A DNA stretch of 64,000 nucleotides from Bradyrhizobium sp. Ash2021 (GTDB lineage Bacteria; Pseudomonadota; Alphaproteobacteria; Rhizobiales; Xanthobacteraceae): the NCBI RefSeq assembly GCF_031202265.1, contig NZ_CP100604.1, positions 8,228,501-8,292,500 on the forward strand, in the 5' to 3' direction. The position numbers and the translations under genes are program-made. The notes under the pieces were generated by a model. It saw only the letters and a program-made list of their open reading frames with translations, was not told the DNA's origin and searched no databases. Position 1 is the stretch's first letter. Every line of letters begins with the position of its first letter. Below are positions 1 to 8,052 of the stretch, in pieces.

Positions 1-31
1 TCGCCTCATCCCAACTCAAGGAACGTCGGGG

Positions 32-253
32 ATGACGGAAGATACCGATTTAATCACGGAAATCGAGGCGGCGCGGATGCGCTGCCAAAGCGTTCGGACG
101 CTGCAAATGGAGCGGCTGCGCGGGTCGGGCTGTCGTTATGTGAAGATGGGCCGATCGGTTCGCTATCGGCGCAGCGATGTGCTCGCCTTCATCGCTTCTC
201 GCGTGGTGTCTTCGACCACCGAGGCAGACGCGCTGCAGGTGGCCCATGGATAA
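32..253 (+). CDS. AlpA/MerR-like helix-turn-helix regulator (excisionase type)
   Basis: A 73-aa protein with one small DNA-binding domain. Residues about 8-57 fit the HTH_17/AlpA pattern: an ITEIEAARM start, a recognition segment around SVRTLQMERLRG, the wing-like YVKMGRSVRYRRSDV and a final helix LAFIASRV. Proteins of this family act as excisionases or as activators of integrase genes in P4-like and PICI-like elements. Its stop codon overlaps the start of the next gene (ATGGATAA), which puts it first in a compact plus-strand unit that continues into replication genes. The family assignment is from motif reading; the link to excision is inference from context. The integrase that normally sits beside such a gene would lie left of the window. 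Confidence 0.75.
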   Translation: MTEDTDLITEIEAARMRCQSVRTLQMERLRGSGCRYVKMGRSVRYRRSDVLAFIASRVVSSTTEADALQVAHG

Positions 254-608
254 GCGGCCACGGCGAAAACGCTCCGATCGCGAAACGCAAAAGACCGGGC
301 GGGAGGCACGGCGATCAACGCTGTTCGCGCGGCCTTCCATCCGGCTCACCAGGCGCCATTACTTCGACACGCGCGACGGTTCGCTGATCACCAAAGGTCT
401 CGTCGAGGTCCAACTCGACGTTCGCGGCAGCACCGGCTTCGTCTGTCCGCGCGATGGCGGGCTCCGGCACGTCAAACGCGGCTGCGGTCGCGGATGCATC
501 TGCCTGCAATGTGATGCTGCGCCCCGGCGTGACGGCAAGCCGCCCAAAGCGACCGTCGCCACATGCAGCTGCATCCTGTGCCGGCAGCGGCGGGAGCGGC
601 GCCAATGA
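246..608 (+). CDS. Small basic Cys-rich protein of the mobile element, function unknown
   Basis: A 120-aa protein; the start at 246 was chosen because it overlaps the stop of the preceding HTH gene (the in-frame codon at 177 would lie deep inside that gene). The N-terminal 40 residues are very basic. The C-terminal half holds eight cysteines, at residues 67, 80, 84, 86, 89, 107, 109 and 112, including CGRGCICLQC and CSCILC, a spacing that suggests one or two zinc sites. I do not recognise the family. The position between an AlpA-like regulator and primase genes suggests a nucleic-acid-binding accessory factor, but this is inference. Its stop overlaps the next start as ATGA. Confidence 0.6.
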   Translation: MDKRPRRKRSDRETQKTGREARRSTLFARPSIRLTRRHYFDTRDGSLITKGLVEVQLDVRGSTGFVCPRDGGLRHVKRGCGRGCICLQCDAAPRRDGKPPKATVATCSCILCRQRRERRQ

Positions 609-877
609 CCAAAATCACGAGTGAACAGCTTGCGTTCGCGCGGAGCATGTCAGCGCGTCAATGGGCCGTCCTGGCGCGGTTGGCCGATGGCGTCTGGCCG
701 TTGTCCGCGTCAGAGCGAAGCGACCCCGAACTTTACCGCCTTGTGCAGTACCGGCTTGCGGCTTGCGGCAGCATGGCGCCGCCGTCGGCAAGTCGCGGTT
801 TGATACTGCCGACTTGGGAAGCGAGCGCGGCTGGTCGCGCGATGCTTAAGCGGCGTGCCGAAGGGAAACTCGCATAA
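605..877 (+). CDS. Small hypothetical protein in the element replication unit
   Basis: A 90-aa protein. The start at 605 overlaps the upstream stop in an ATGA arrangement, and its own stop shares one base with the next ATG (TAATG), so translational coupling is likely on both sides. The sequence has a helical N-terminal region (EQLAFARSMSARQWAVLARL) and a tail with WEASAAGRAML, which looks like the end of a winged-helix fold, but there is no firm match. The tight packing is the best evidence that it is real. No function is proposed. Confidence 0.55.
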   Translation: MTKITSEQLAFARSMSARQWAVLARLADGVWPLSASERSDPELYRLVQYRLAACGSMAPPSASRGLILPTWEASAAGRAMLKRRAEGKLA

Positions 878-1185
878 TGCAAAACCGCAAGATCGCGTTC
901 CAGCGCATCGCGAGTGCGACGCTTTCGAACGCCGATGCCGTCGTGCACCGCTGGCTTCCGAACGGCCGCCGCGAAGGGGTGGAGTGGATCGCGCTCAATC
1001 CGACGCGCGGCGATTCAAAGCCGGGAAGCTTCAAGATCAACCTGCGCACAGGTTCATGGGCCGATTTCGCCACCGGCGATCGCGGCGGTGACCTCGTGAG
1101 CCTCGCCGCATATCTCCACCGCCTCAAGCAGGTCGAGGCCGCGTTGCGGTGCGCCGCCATGATTGGAATCAATCCTTATGAGTGA
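877..1185 (+). CDS. Primase-associated N-terminal-like protein (split primase partner)
   Basis: A 102-aa protein containing the block WIALNPTRGDSKPGS followed by WADFATGDRGGDLVSLAAYL. This pattern (N-P-R-D-x-x-x-G-S-F, then W-D-F-A-x-G-x-x-G-D) is typical of the region ahead of the Toprim domain in phage and plasmid primases. Unlike cellular DnaG it shows no CHC2-type zinc-binding cysteines. The following gene starts eight bases before this one stops and carries the Toprim and helicase parts, so the two products probably work as one primase-helicase encoded in two pieces. The functional claim is inference from motif and overlap. Confidence 0.65.
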   Translation: MQNRKIAFQRIASATLSNADAVVHRWLPNGRREGVEWIALNPTRGDSKPGSFKINLRTGSWADFATGDRGGDLVSLAAYLHRLKQVEAALRCAAMIGINPYE

Positions 1186-3322
1186 TGAAGCCTTCGCGCC
1201 GCTCCGGGGTGCATCCGCGCCCGAGCCGGCCGAAAAAACGCGCAAGCTTATTCCCGTTCTACCGGTACCGGCCGATGCGCCGCGCCCACCGGCGCATTCG
1301 CTCGGGGTCGCCGCCCAGACCTGGCGCTACCTCAATGCCTCCGGCGCGCTCTTGGGCTTCGTGCATCGTTTCGATGGTGCCGCTGGCGACAAGCAATTCC
1401 GGCCGCAGACGCTTTGGCGCAACCGGCACAGCGGCGATCTCGAATGGCGGTTCGAATCGTGGCCGGCGCCGAGGCCGCTGTACAGTCTCGATCATCTTGC
1501 CGCGCGATCATCCGCTCCCGTGGTGATAGTCGAGGGTGAAAAGGCCTGTGACGCCGCCCGCCGGCTTCTGCCCGGCCACGTCCTCGTCACGAGCCCGAAT
1601 GGATCAAAAAGCGCCAAGAAGGCCGACTGGACCCCGCTTAAAGGTCGCCACGTGACTATTTGGCCCGACGCCGACGCGGCCGGGCTGGCCTACGCGCAGG
1701 CGGTAGCGGATTCTCTGAGCGGGTTGGCGGCATCGGCGCGCATCGCGTCGCCGCCGGCTAACTGCGCCGTTGGCTGGGATGCCGCCGATGCCGAGGCCGA
1801 GGGCTGGACGGAGCGCCAAACCGCCGCTTTTCTCGACGGCGCGGCGGCGGTAAATAATCCTACGCCGGATGAGGCGCCGGCTGCGGGACGCAAGCGCGAG
1901 ACTCGCAGCGATGCGTTGATGGCCGCCTGCGGCGCCCTCGATCTGTGGCACGACGCGGCCTTGGCGCCTTACGCTTCGATCGAGATCAAAAATCACGTTG
2001 AGCATTGGCCGCTGAAATCGCCGGCGTTCAAACGGTGGCTCGCTAACCTATCGCGGCTCACAACCGGCCAGGTGATCAGCGGCTCGGTACTCGACGACGT
2101 AATCCGCAATCTTGAAGCGATCGCGATTAACGATGGGCCACGGCGGCAGGCGTGGCTTCGCGTCGGGCGCCTCGACGAATGCATCTATATCGATCTCTGC
2201 GACGAGGCCTGGCGCGCGGTGGAGGTCACCGCGCAAGGGTGGCGCGTACTGGACCGGCCGCCGGTGAAGTTCATCCGCACGCCGGCGATGCGCGCGCTGC
2301 CAGAGCCGGAGCCGGGGGAGTGTATCGATATCCTTCGGGGCTTGGTGAATGTAAAAAGCGACGACGATTTCAAGCTGGCCGTTGCGTTCTTGGTCGCCAC
2401 ACTTCGCGATCGTGGGCCGTATCCCGTTCTCGTGGTGAACGGCGAACAAGGAACCGGCAAGAGTGTGTTCTCGCGCATGATCTGCTCGCTTGTCGATCCG
2501 AACGCGGCGCCGATTCGCGCCGCTCCGAAAGACGAGCGGGATTTGATTGTCGGCGCCATGAACCGGCGCGTTCTCGCCTTCGATAATCTGTCGGCCGTGC
2601 CGAACTGGTTAAGCGATGGCCTTTGCCGCGTCTCTACGGGTGGCGGCTTTTCGACTCGGCAATTGCACACCGACTCGGACGAACTGATTTGCGAGGTTCA
2701 ATGCCCCGTTATTCTCAACGGGATTCCGTCGCTCACTGACCGCGCCGACCTCGCCGACCGCGCCCTCAATGTTCATCTTAGGGTCATTCCGGAGGCGGAA
2801 CGGCAGCCGGAGGATCAACTGTGGGCTGCCTACGAAAAGCAGCAACCCTTGATCCTGGGCGCGCTGCTCGATGCCGTGAGTGCCGCGATGCGCAACATCG
2901 CCACCGTGAAGCTTGATCGTCTGCCACGCATGGCGGATTTCATGCGGTGGGTCTCGGCGGCTTCGCCCGGTCTCGGGTGGGAGAATGGCGAGTTCGTCAA
3001 GGCCTACTATCGTAACCGCGCCGAGGTCGCAGAAGGCGCGTTCGAAGCGGATGCGGTGGCGGTGTCGATCCGCGACTTCATGAGCAACAACCCCGAGGGT
3101 TGGACCGGCACGCCGACCGAATTGCTTGGGCTTCTTTCGGCGCGCGCAAGCGATAGCGTTCGAAAGTCGAGAGCCTGGCCGGCGACCGCTCAAGGCCTCG
3201 GCAACCGCATCGTGCGTGCCGCACCGCTGTTGCGTGCCAAGGGCTTTATTGTGGAGCGCAAACATTCGGAAAACCGACTGATTACCATCGTTGCACCGCG
3301 TGACGATATCGTTCCCATTTAA
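1178..3322 (+). CDS. Toprim primase / P-loop helicase replication protein
   Basis: A 714-aa protein from ATG 1178; an in-frame codon at 1163 lies further inside the upstream gene. Residues about 114-180 form a Toprim-like fold, with VVIVEGEKACDAARRL giving the conserved Glu and TIWPDADAAG the D-x-D. Residues about 415-530 are an ATPase: Walker A GEQGTGKS near 422-429 and a Walker B-like VLAFDNLS near 465-472, then GGGFSTRQL. This order is that of replication proteins of satellites, plasmids and integrative elements (pri-rep type). It should prime and unwind element DNA together with the preceding ORF. No D5-type C-terminal winged domain is obvious, though the last 100 residues are not assigned. 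Confidence 0.85.
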   Translation: MSDEAFAPLRGASAPEPAEKTRKLIPVLPVPADAPRPPAHSLGVAAQTWRYLNASGALLGFVHRFDGAAGDKQFRPQTLWRNRHSGDLEWRFESWPAPRPLYSLDHLAARSSAPVVIVEGEKACDAARRLLPGHVLVTSPNGSKSAKKADWTPLKGRHVTIWPDADAAGLAYAQAVADSLSGLAASARIASPPANCAVGWDAADAEAEGWTERQTAAFLDGAAAVNNPTPDEAPAAGRKRETRSDALMAACGALDLWHDAALAPYASIEIKNHVEHWPLKSPAFKRWLANLSRLTTGQVISGSVLDDVIRNLEAIAINDGPRRQAWLRVGRLDECIYIDLCDEAWRAVEVTAQGWRVLDRPPVKFIRTPAMRALPEPEPGECIDILRGLVNVKSDDDFKLAVAFLVATLRDRGPYPVLVVNGEQGTGKSVFSRMICSLVDPNAAPIRAAPKDERDLIVGAMNRRVLAFDNLSAVPNWLSDGLCRVSTGGGFSTRQLHTDSDELICEVQCPVILNGIPSLTDRADLADRALNVHLRVIPEAERQPEDQLWAAYEKQQPLILGALLDAVSAAMRNIATVKLDRLPRMADFMRWVSAASPGLGWENGEFVKAYYRNRAEVAEGAFEADAVAVSIRDFMSNNPEGWTGTPTELLGLLSARASDSVRKSRAWPATAQGLGNRIVRAAPLLRAKGFIVERKHSENRLITIVAPRDDIVPI

Positions 3323-3361
3323 GCGCGGCATGAACTGACAACCTTAAGGAGGAAACCTAAA

Positions 3362-3949
3362 ATGGATTTGCTTGATGTCGGCCTTTGGGAAACCGTCGCC
3401 GAGGTCGCGCGGCGTAAGGGCGTCACGCGACAATCGCTAAACGAGCGTGTCGATCGCCTGGCATCCGAAGGCTTGATCAAGGTTCGGCGCGCTGGCCGAT
3501 CGAAATTGATCAACATCGCCGAATTTGATCGCGTCGTCGGCGAGGTCGGCGATGCTATCAAGGAAGGCGCCGCCGCAACACGCGCCGACGATGGCGATGC
3601 GGAAAAAAACCCGGCGTTGCGCGATCACCAGGCGCGCGCAGCGCAATACACCGCCGATCTAAAATTTCTCGACCTTGAGGAACGGCTAGGCCGGCTTGTG
3701 CCGGTCGCCGAGGTTGAGGACGCGGCGGCCAAATGCGCCGAGGCAACGGTGCGAATCATCGATCGCCTTCCAACTTACGCGGATGAGATAGCTGCGGCCG
3801 TCGGCAAAGATGGGCCGGCCGGCGCCCGCGCGAAACTCAAGGAGATCGTCCGCGAATTGCGCAGCGGAATCGCCGAGGCGCACGGCGAGCTTGCCCGAAC
3901 GGCCGAGCCGATGACGCTTGAGCCGGCAGATTTCGAAGCCGGCGGTTAG
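3362..3949 (+). CDS. Winged-helix protein resembling phage terminase small subunit (Nu1-like)
   Basis: A 195-aa protein with a strong AAGGAGG site about ten bases ahead of the ATG. Residues 1-58 are a helix-turn-helix (VAEVARRKGVTRQSLNERVDR, then a wing with RRAGRSKLI). Residues about 85-190 form a long helical segment with YTADLKFLDLEERLGRLVPV and an IIDRLPTYADEI motif, which matches the layout of lambda Nu1-type small terminases (DNA-binding domain, then the helical part ending in the large-subunit interaction region). No large terminase follows. In phage satellites a lone small terminase diverts a helper phage's packaging; that role here is inference. A plain element regulator is the alternative. 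Confidence 0.6.
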   Translation: MDLLDVGLWETVAEVARRKGVTRQSLNERVDRLASEGLIKVRRAGRSKLINIAEFDRVVGEVGDAIKEGAAATRADDGDAEKNPALRDHQARAAQYTADLKFLDLEERLGRLVPVAEVEDAAAKCAEATVRIIDRLPTYADEIAAAVGKDGPAGARAKLKEIVRELRSGIAEAHGELARTAEPMTLEPADFEAGG

Positions 3950-3973
3950 AGAAGCCGAACCGGCGGCGGGCGC

Positions 3974-4174
3974 TTGAATCACGTTGAAACCCATGCCTTC
4001 ATCCGCCAAATCCGGACGAACGAGATTTCCGAAATTGCCTCCAAAGCGGACATACTACGGACACGCAAAATCGACGCGAATGACCTGAAGCGAATAGGAG
4101 CATCAATTCCAGACCGTTACAAAGAAGCCTCGGTCGACGCCGAAAGAGGAGATTTTCGCGCCGCGAACTTCTAA
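3974..4174 (+). CDS. Possible small hypothetical protein (weak call)
   Basis: An open frame of 66 codons starting with TTG at 3974, 25 bases after the Nu1-like gene and ending two bases before the convergent AlbA_2 gene. It contains a helical stretch (IRQIRTNEISEIASKADIL). No ribosome-binding site is visible before the TTG and no family is recognised. It fills the only space between two convincing genes, which is the main reason to mention it. Confidence 0.3.
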   Translation: MNHVETHAFIRQIRTNEISEIASKADILRTRKIDANDLKRIGASIPDRYKEASVDAERGDFRAANF

Positions 4175-4175
4175 A

Positions 4176-5024
4176 TTATGGTTCTTGGTCCAGGATAACT
4201 TGAAGGTGCGTGCATATCTCATCACCAAGCGTTCTAATTTGTAACAACTGATCGCGCGCAGAACTGTCGAGGATAATGTTGACGCCACCGCGCGCCTCCA
4301 CCCCCGAATTGTAGGCATCCACCTTCATAATCATTTCGGCGACTGACTTTCTAAGGTACGGGCTCATCAGCACTAGCACGCTGCCCGCCGTCCGAAGATC
4401 AGGCGAAACGCCAATTATCGCTCTGTTAGCATCAAGAGACGCCGACCCGGCGGCCGCCCTCGCTCCGGACGCGGAACAAAGCCGCGCAACCTCGACGTAG
4501 AAATCTAAAGCGGCGCCGTACTTGCGGCCGTACTCGATCCCGCGCCGCATGAGGTCCCGTACCTCGTAGTCCTCCATCGGGTCCGCCTTGAAGTTGTACC
4601 GCTTGTAGTACTTGTGCTCGGGTCCTTGGTGCGGACTGCGAGACTTTGCTTGCGGGATGTCCAGGACATACGCGACGTTCCCGGTAGCCTTGCTGGTGAG
4701 GATCACCTGCTTGATAAGCAAGTTTTCGATCTTAGGCTGGATGTTCGACGTAAGAATATTTTCCAACCACTCCCTCTTGATCTTCGACGGATCGACGCCG
4801 TCGTCTGTACCGGTCGGCAGATGCCCGCTTTCCTTCATTCCGAAGATTAGAATGCCTCCGGCGGAATTCGCGAACGCAGAGACATCCTTGAATAGCTCTC
4901 CCTGCTGGTACACCTTGTTATCTAGAACGCGGGAGTCCTTGTATTCGAGCGTGAGACTTTCCATGATCTCACCGCGATGCAATTCGTCTAAATCGCTCTC
5001 TTCCCATTCGGTCACGGGTCTCAT
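4176..5024 (-). CDS. AlbA_2 / Schlafen-type putative nucleic-acid or ATP-binding protein
   Basis: A 282-aa protein. Residues about 18-150 match the AlbA_2 (divergent AAA-4) domain: ESLTLEYKDSR near the N-terminus, the hallmark FKDVSAFANSAGGILIFGM, and later the basic SRSPHQGPEHKYYKRY segment. AlbA_2 proteins are related to Schlafen proteins and occur as regulators, as RNA/DNA-targeting parts of phage-defence islands and as accessory genes. The C-terminal 130 residues (ARLCSASGARAAAG onward) are unassigned, and there is no HTH or ATPase extension as in longer family members. It follows the 400-aa gene by 11 bases, so they are co-transcribed. Defence function is inference from domain and location. 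Confidence 0.75.
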   Translation of the reverse strand: MRPVTEWEESDLDELHRGEIMESLTLEYKDSRVLDNKVYQQGELFKDVSAFANSAGGILIFGMKESGHLPTGTDDGVDPSKIKREWLENILTSNIQPKIENLLIKQVILTSKATGNVAYVLDIPQAKSRSPHQGPEHKYYKRYNFKADPMEDYEVRDLMRRGIEYGRKYGAALDFYVEVARLCSASGARAAAGSASLDANRAIIGVSPDLRTAGSVLVLMSPYLRKSVAEMIMKVDAYNSGVEARGGVNIILDSSARDQLLQIRTLGDEICTHLQVILDQEP

Positions 5025-5035
5025 CGGTATTCTCT

Positions 5036-6238
5036 CTATTCCGGCAGCACGAAACGTTTATATGGTCCTTGGATGAAGCGATTTGGCTTCCATCCTTTAA
5101 GCAGTCGATCCAGTAGAAACGTATTTGTCGCTCCGACCGCAAGCCCACCGATCGGCCCAATTACCGATGAGGCAGCTAAGCCAGTCCCCGCGGCGACGAC
5201 AAAGCGTATGGACTTACCGGGGAGCGTTTCGACCCACGACTTGCGCGTAACCTCGTCCTGGTACGACTTCACAAGCCCTACATCGGGATTGGCCTCGGTT
5301 AGAAACTTCTTGAACCGATTCGCTCGCGGCAGAAATTGGACAAAGTCCCAGAACGATCGTTCGCCGGAATTGAGCGCTTCCCTAATCGTCGGAAAGTCTG
5401 GAACGACAAGTTCATGAAACAGCTCAATGTCATCCGTGTTTGCGCTCCTGCTCCGCAGGAACTCGAAATGCTTTAGCCTCATGATGTCGCTGCTAAGCGA
5501 GCCGGTAACCGGCTCGGCCATATAGTGCGCCGCAAAGAAGGTGTCCGCCCTGGCGTCCTGTATTTCTGCCAATATGCGCGCCGGAGTGAGTGAATCCTCC
5601 GCTACCGGCACAACGGTGTGAAAAGCTTCGTTCAGGCGTTCAAAATTTAGATCAGTATCGATAAAAAAGTCGCCTTTTTCAGACCTGAAGAGCCGGAATG
5701 TAAAGCCGATATCCTCAGTGAAGCCGGGCACCATGTGCATCAACACCGATTTCACCGCTTGATGTACGAAGTTTTGGTCCTCCAGATCCGCCCGCATTAG
5801 GTCGGGCACCACCTTCTCTTTTTCTGGAAGTCCCCGATAGCGATGGAGTGCAGCTTTATCTGCAATCTTTTGCGCGAATTTCTCAGTTTCGCGACTCCTA
5901 CCCAGCTCGCGGGTCAGGGCCTCCGCGATTTCATCCTGATGGTTTCGCAGCTTTGACCCATCGACATTCCCCTGCACGGTGACTGCGCCGAAATCATACG
6001 CGGTCGGGACACCCCCCGACATCACGGCAAAGTTCTGCCTAACGTACGAGAGCTGTATCGCAGCGCTATCGAACAGATCGAGAAGCACGTCGTAAGGGAT
6101 TTGCTTCACCAGCGCGACCAAAGACGCGCGGTCGAGCAAAAGATGCGTACGCCCATAAAAAAACAGCGTTTCGGCTAGCAGCCCAATATCTACCTTCGAT
6201 TTCACCCCGGCACGATAAACCAGCGCTTTATCAAACAT
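5036..6238 (-). CDS. Unknown 400-aa protein with C-terminal hydrophobic segment, partner of the AlbA_2 gene
   Basis: A 400-aa protein that I do not recognise. The N-terminal part is rich in helices (IGLLAETLFFYGRTHLLLDR) and the middle contains FSSDIM-like and FRLFRSEKGDFFIDTD segments. Near residues 345-375 there is a hydrophobic Gly-rich stretch (VVAAGTGLAASSVIGPIGGL) followed by a basic tail, which could insert in a membrane or form a compact helical hairpin. It is first in a two-gene minus-strand operon with the AlbA_2 protein. Base composition is slightly lower in GC than the flanking chromosome, as expected for cargo. The pair could be a two-component defence module, with this protein as sensor or effector; that is inference only. 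Confidence 0.7.
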   Translation of the reverse strand: MFDKALVYRAGVKSKVDIGLLAETLFFYGRTHLLLDRASLVALVKQIPYDVLLDLFDSAAIQLSYVRQNFAVMSGGVPTAYDFGAVTVQGNVDGSKLRNHQDEIAEALTRELGRSRETEKFAQKIADKAALHRYRGLPEKEKVVPDLMRADLEDQNFVHQAVKSVLMHMVPGFTEDIGFTFRLFRSEKGDFFIDTDLNFERLNEAFHTVVPVAEDSLTPARILAEIQDARADTFFAAHYMAEPVTGSLSSDIMRLKHFEFLRSRSANTDDIELFHELVVPDFPTIREALNSGERSFWDFVQFLPRANRFKKFLTEANPDVGLVKSYQDEVTRKSWVETLPGKSIRFVVAAGTGLAASSVIGPIGGLAVGATNTFLLDRLLKGWKPNRFIQGPYKRFVLPE

Positions 6239-6400
6239 ATCTTACCATTCTGGATTGCGCCGAGTTGAACGGCGGCCGCACCAGCGAAGTCACCAGACTA
6301 TGATTTCGCGGATTTGCACCGAGGCACGGGGTCGAACTCCTGTTAGCCAGTTCCTTCGAACGATGTATTGAAAGCGACGACGTGCCCACCAATCCTGCCG

Positions 6401-6961
6401 TCATTGTGCCTTCCGTTTTTCGCTCTGAGCGAGCGCTGCGCCGAGTATGGCCGACTGCCGCTGCCAATATTTAATTTCCTCGTCGAGCCGCTTGGCTTCG
6501 CGCTGATAGCGCTTCTCGCCTAGCTTCAGGAGGAGCGGACCGAAGATATCGGAGAGCCGACGGGCATGCTGATACAGCTTGCTGACCTTCCGCCGCATCT
6601 TTTCGAGCCCTTCGCCCACTTCAAGCTTGGCGGTCGGGTCGGCCCAGATTTGGTGCGTGAAATCATTCCTTTTTTCCCGGAAGGCGTGCAGCTCAGACAC
6701 GAAATCAGACGGAAAGTCGAACCGCTCTTTTAGAGCGTCAATCGCCTTCTTCAGCTTCTTATGCTGCCCTTTGGCGAGCCACGCGGGCAGATCGATATCC
6801 GGATAGCCGAAGGACCGAAGCAGATCGTGGAGCTGCTGCTCGACAAGGCCGCAGGACATGTGGGCGCGGCCGACCTCAATAACGAAGTCGCGCACCTGGT
6901 CCATCTCTTTCGTCTTCATGCGATTGAAGAGCGAGCAGAATCTCGCCCACAGCCCCGCCAT
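6401..6961 (-). CDS. HEPN-motif protein, possible RNase/toxin-like cargo
   Basis: About 186 aa from the ATG at 6961, preceded by a GAGAGG-type site; the frame stays open upstream to 7036 but that extension is low quality. The protein is almost entirely helical. It contains FREKRNDFTHQIW, an R-N-x3-H motif that is the catalytic signature of HEPN ribonucleases, in the right setting after a long helix. The C-terminal 50 residues are a charged coiled-coil-like helix ending in EKRKAQ. HEPN proteins are common in toxin-antitoxin and abortive-infection systems; no nucleotidyltransferase partner (MNT) is seen next to it. The motif is seen; nuclease activity is inference. Confidence 0.6.
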   Translation of the reverse strand: MAGLWARFCSLFNRMKTKEMDQVRDFVIEVGRAHMSCGLVEQQLHDLLRSFGYPDIDLPAWLAKGQHKKLKKAIDALKERFDFPSDFVSELHAFREKRNDFTHQIWADPTAKLEVGEGLEKMRRKVSKLYQHARRLSDIFGPLLLKLGEKRYQREAKRLDEEIKYWQRQSAILGAALAQSEKRKAQ

Positions 6962-8052
6962 GCCCCGCCTCTCGTTAGCGCATCCTAGCTTGACTACCCG
7001 ACGTTGCAAGTCAGGTCGAGGCGATACAGGGCACACTTCCGCCCCTCTCTAGAATTCTTCACGTTCCCGGTGAAAGCGTGCAATTCATCACATGGAAAGC
7101 CGAGCGTGAACGTCGGGCTTTTCTTTTTCAAAGCTCAGACGATGATCATTGGCGCGGGTGATGGCGAAGCATCATTGTTCGTGGGGAAAACGCCATCAAC
7201 GCGTTCCGGGGATCGGGCGGCCCGGCGGCGGGATCGGCCGGCTCAACGGGCCGATCGATGCCCGAGGCTACCGCTCCAATGTAGGGCTATCGCGCTGATC
7301 ATGTTCCTCGTGTGATCACAGTGGGCTTGAGGTTATCGACGTAGCGCTGCTATTGGCCGAGCAGAACTCGCCGGTGCGGACGCGCCCCCGCGCCCCCTTT
7401 CCCTTCGAGGCGCCACGCTGGCGTCAACTGGGGGCCCCGTGGCACTGGCCGCATGTTCGGGCGAGGCAACCGGTCCGATGGGTGATGATGGTGGCAATGC
7501 TTGCCATTGCCCTCGTCGTTGGCTCGCGCGCCACCCCGGCCGAGGCACTAGGCAATGGGTCCCTCCGGGGCCGCTGCCCCCTACGGCCCAAGCGCGCCCC
7601 GAGATTTCGCCAGCGGCAAATTTCAAAATCTAACCTGACGCACCTTACACAAGCGCCCGAGTGCCGTAGAAAACCGTCAAGCCCCTGACAGACCCCACCA
7701 CGCGGCGGACGGCCCGGACGACTTACGACGACGACACACACGCATGAGAACCCTGCATGGCTATTGACTTCCGGACGGCTCGGACGGCTCGGACGGCTCA
7801 ATCTTCCTAGAAAGAAAAATAAAATAGAAATCACAGAGCCGACGCCGATTGACATGCGCAGCCTGCATGACTTGGCAGCCGCGCCAGCCCCGGCCGTTCG
7901 TGCCGTAAGATGTGGATTGAGGGGCAGGGATTTTTGAACGTCGGGAGGCTGAAATCGAGCGGCGTGCTTGCAATGTGCTTGCACAAAAATTTTATTTCGC
8001 GCGGATAGCGATGCCGAGCATCTATAAGCTACTGAAATTTAATGGCTTTTTG
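6962..8052. other. Gene-poor right flank of the island (about 1 kb)
   Basis: No convincing coding sequence on either strand. The open frames here (for example 7353-7688 and 7424-7984) lack family resemblance and ribosome-binding sites. The stretch contains a triple 9-bp tandem repeat at 7772-7798 and AT-richer DNA just before the tRNA-His. It is a plausible place for the element's right attachment region, but no duplicate of the tRNA 3' end is visible inside the window. Confidence 0.5.
7772..7798. repeat. Three perfect tandem copies of a 9-bp unit
   Basis: The unit CGGACGGCT occurs three times head to tail. On the minus strand the same bases would read as repeated SEP triplets, so it may be a remnant of a Ser-Glu-Pro coding repeat. 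It lies 255 bases from the tRNA-His 3' end, inside the gene-free flank. Confidence 0.8.

Noticed and set aside
1..8052. Second copy of the tRNA-His 3' end as left attachment site
   Set aside because: I looked for the TGGTACAGTTGGGTGGGC block inside the island and did not find it; it may lie left of the window.
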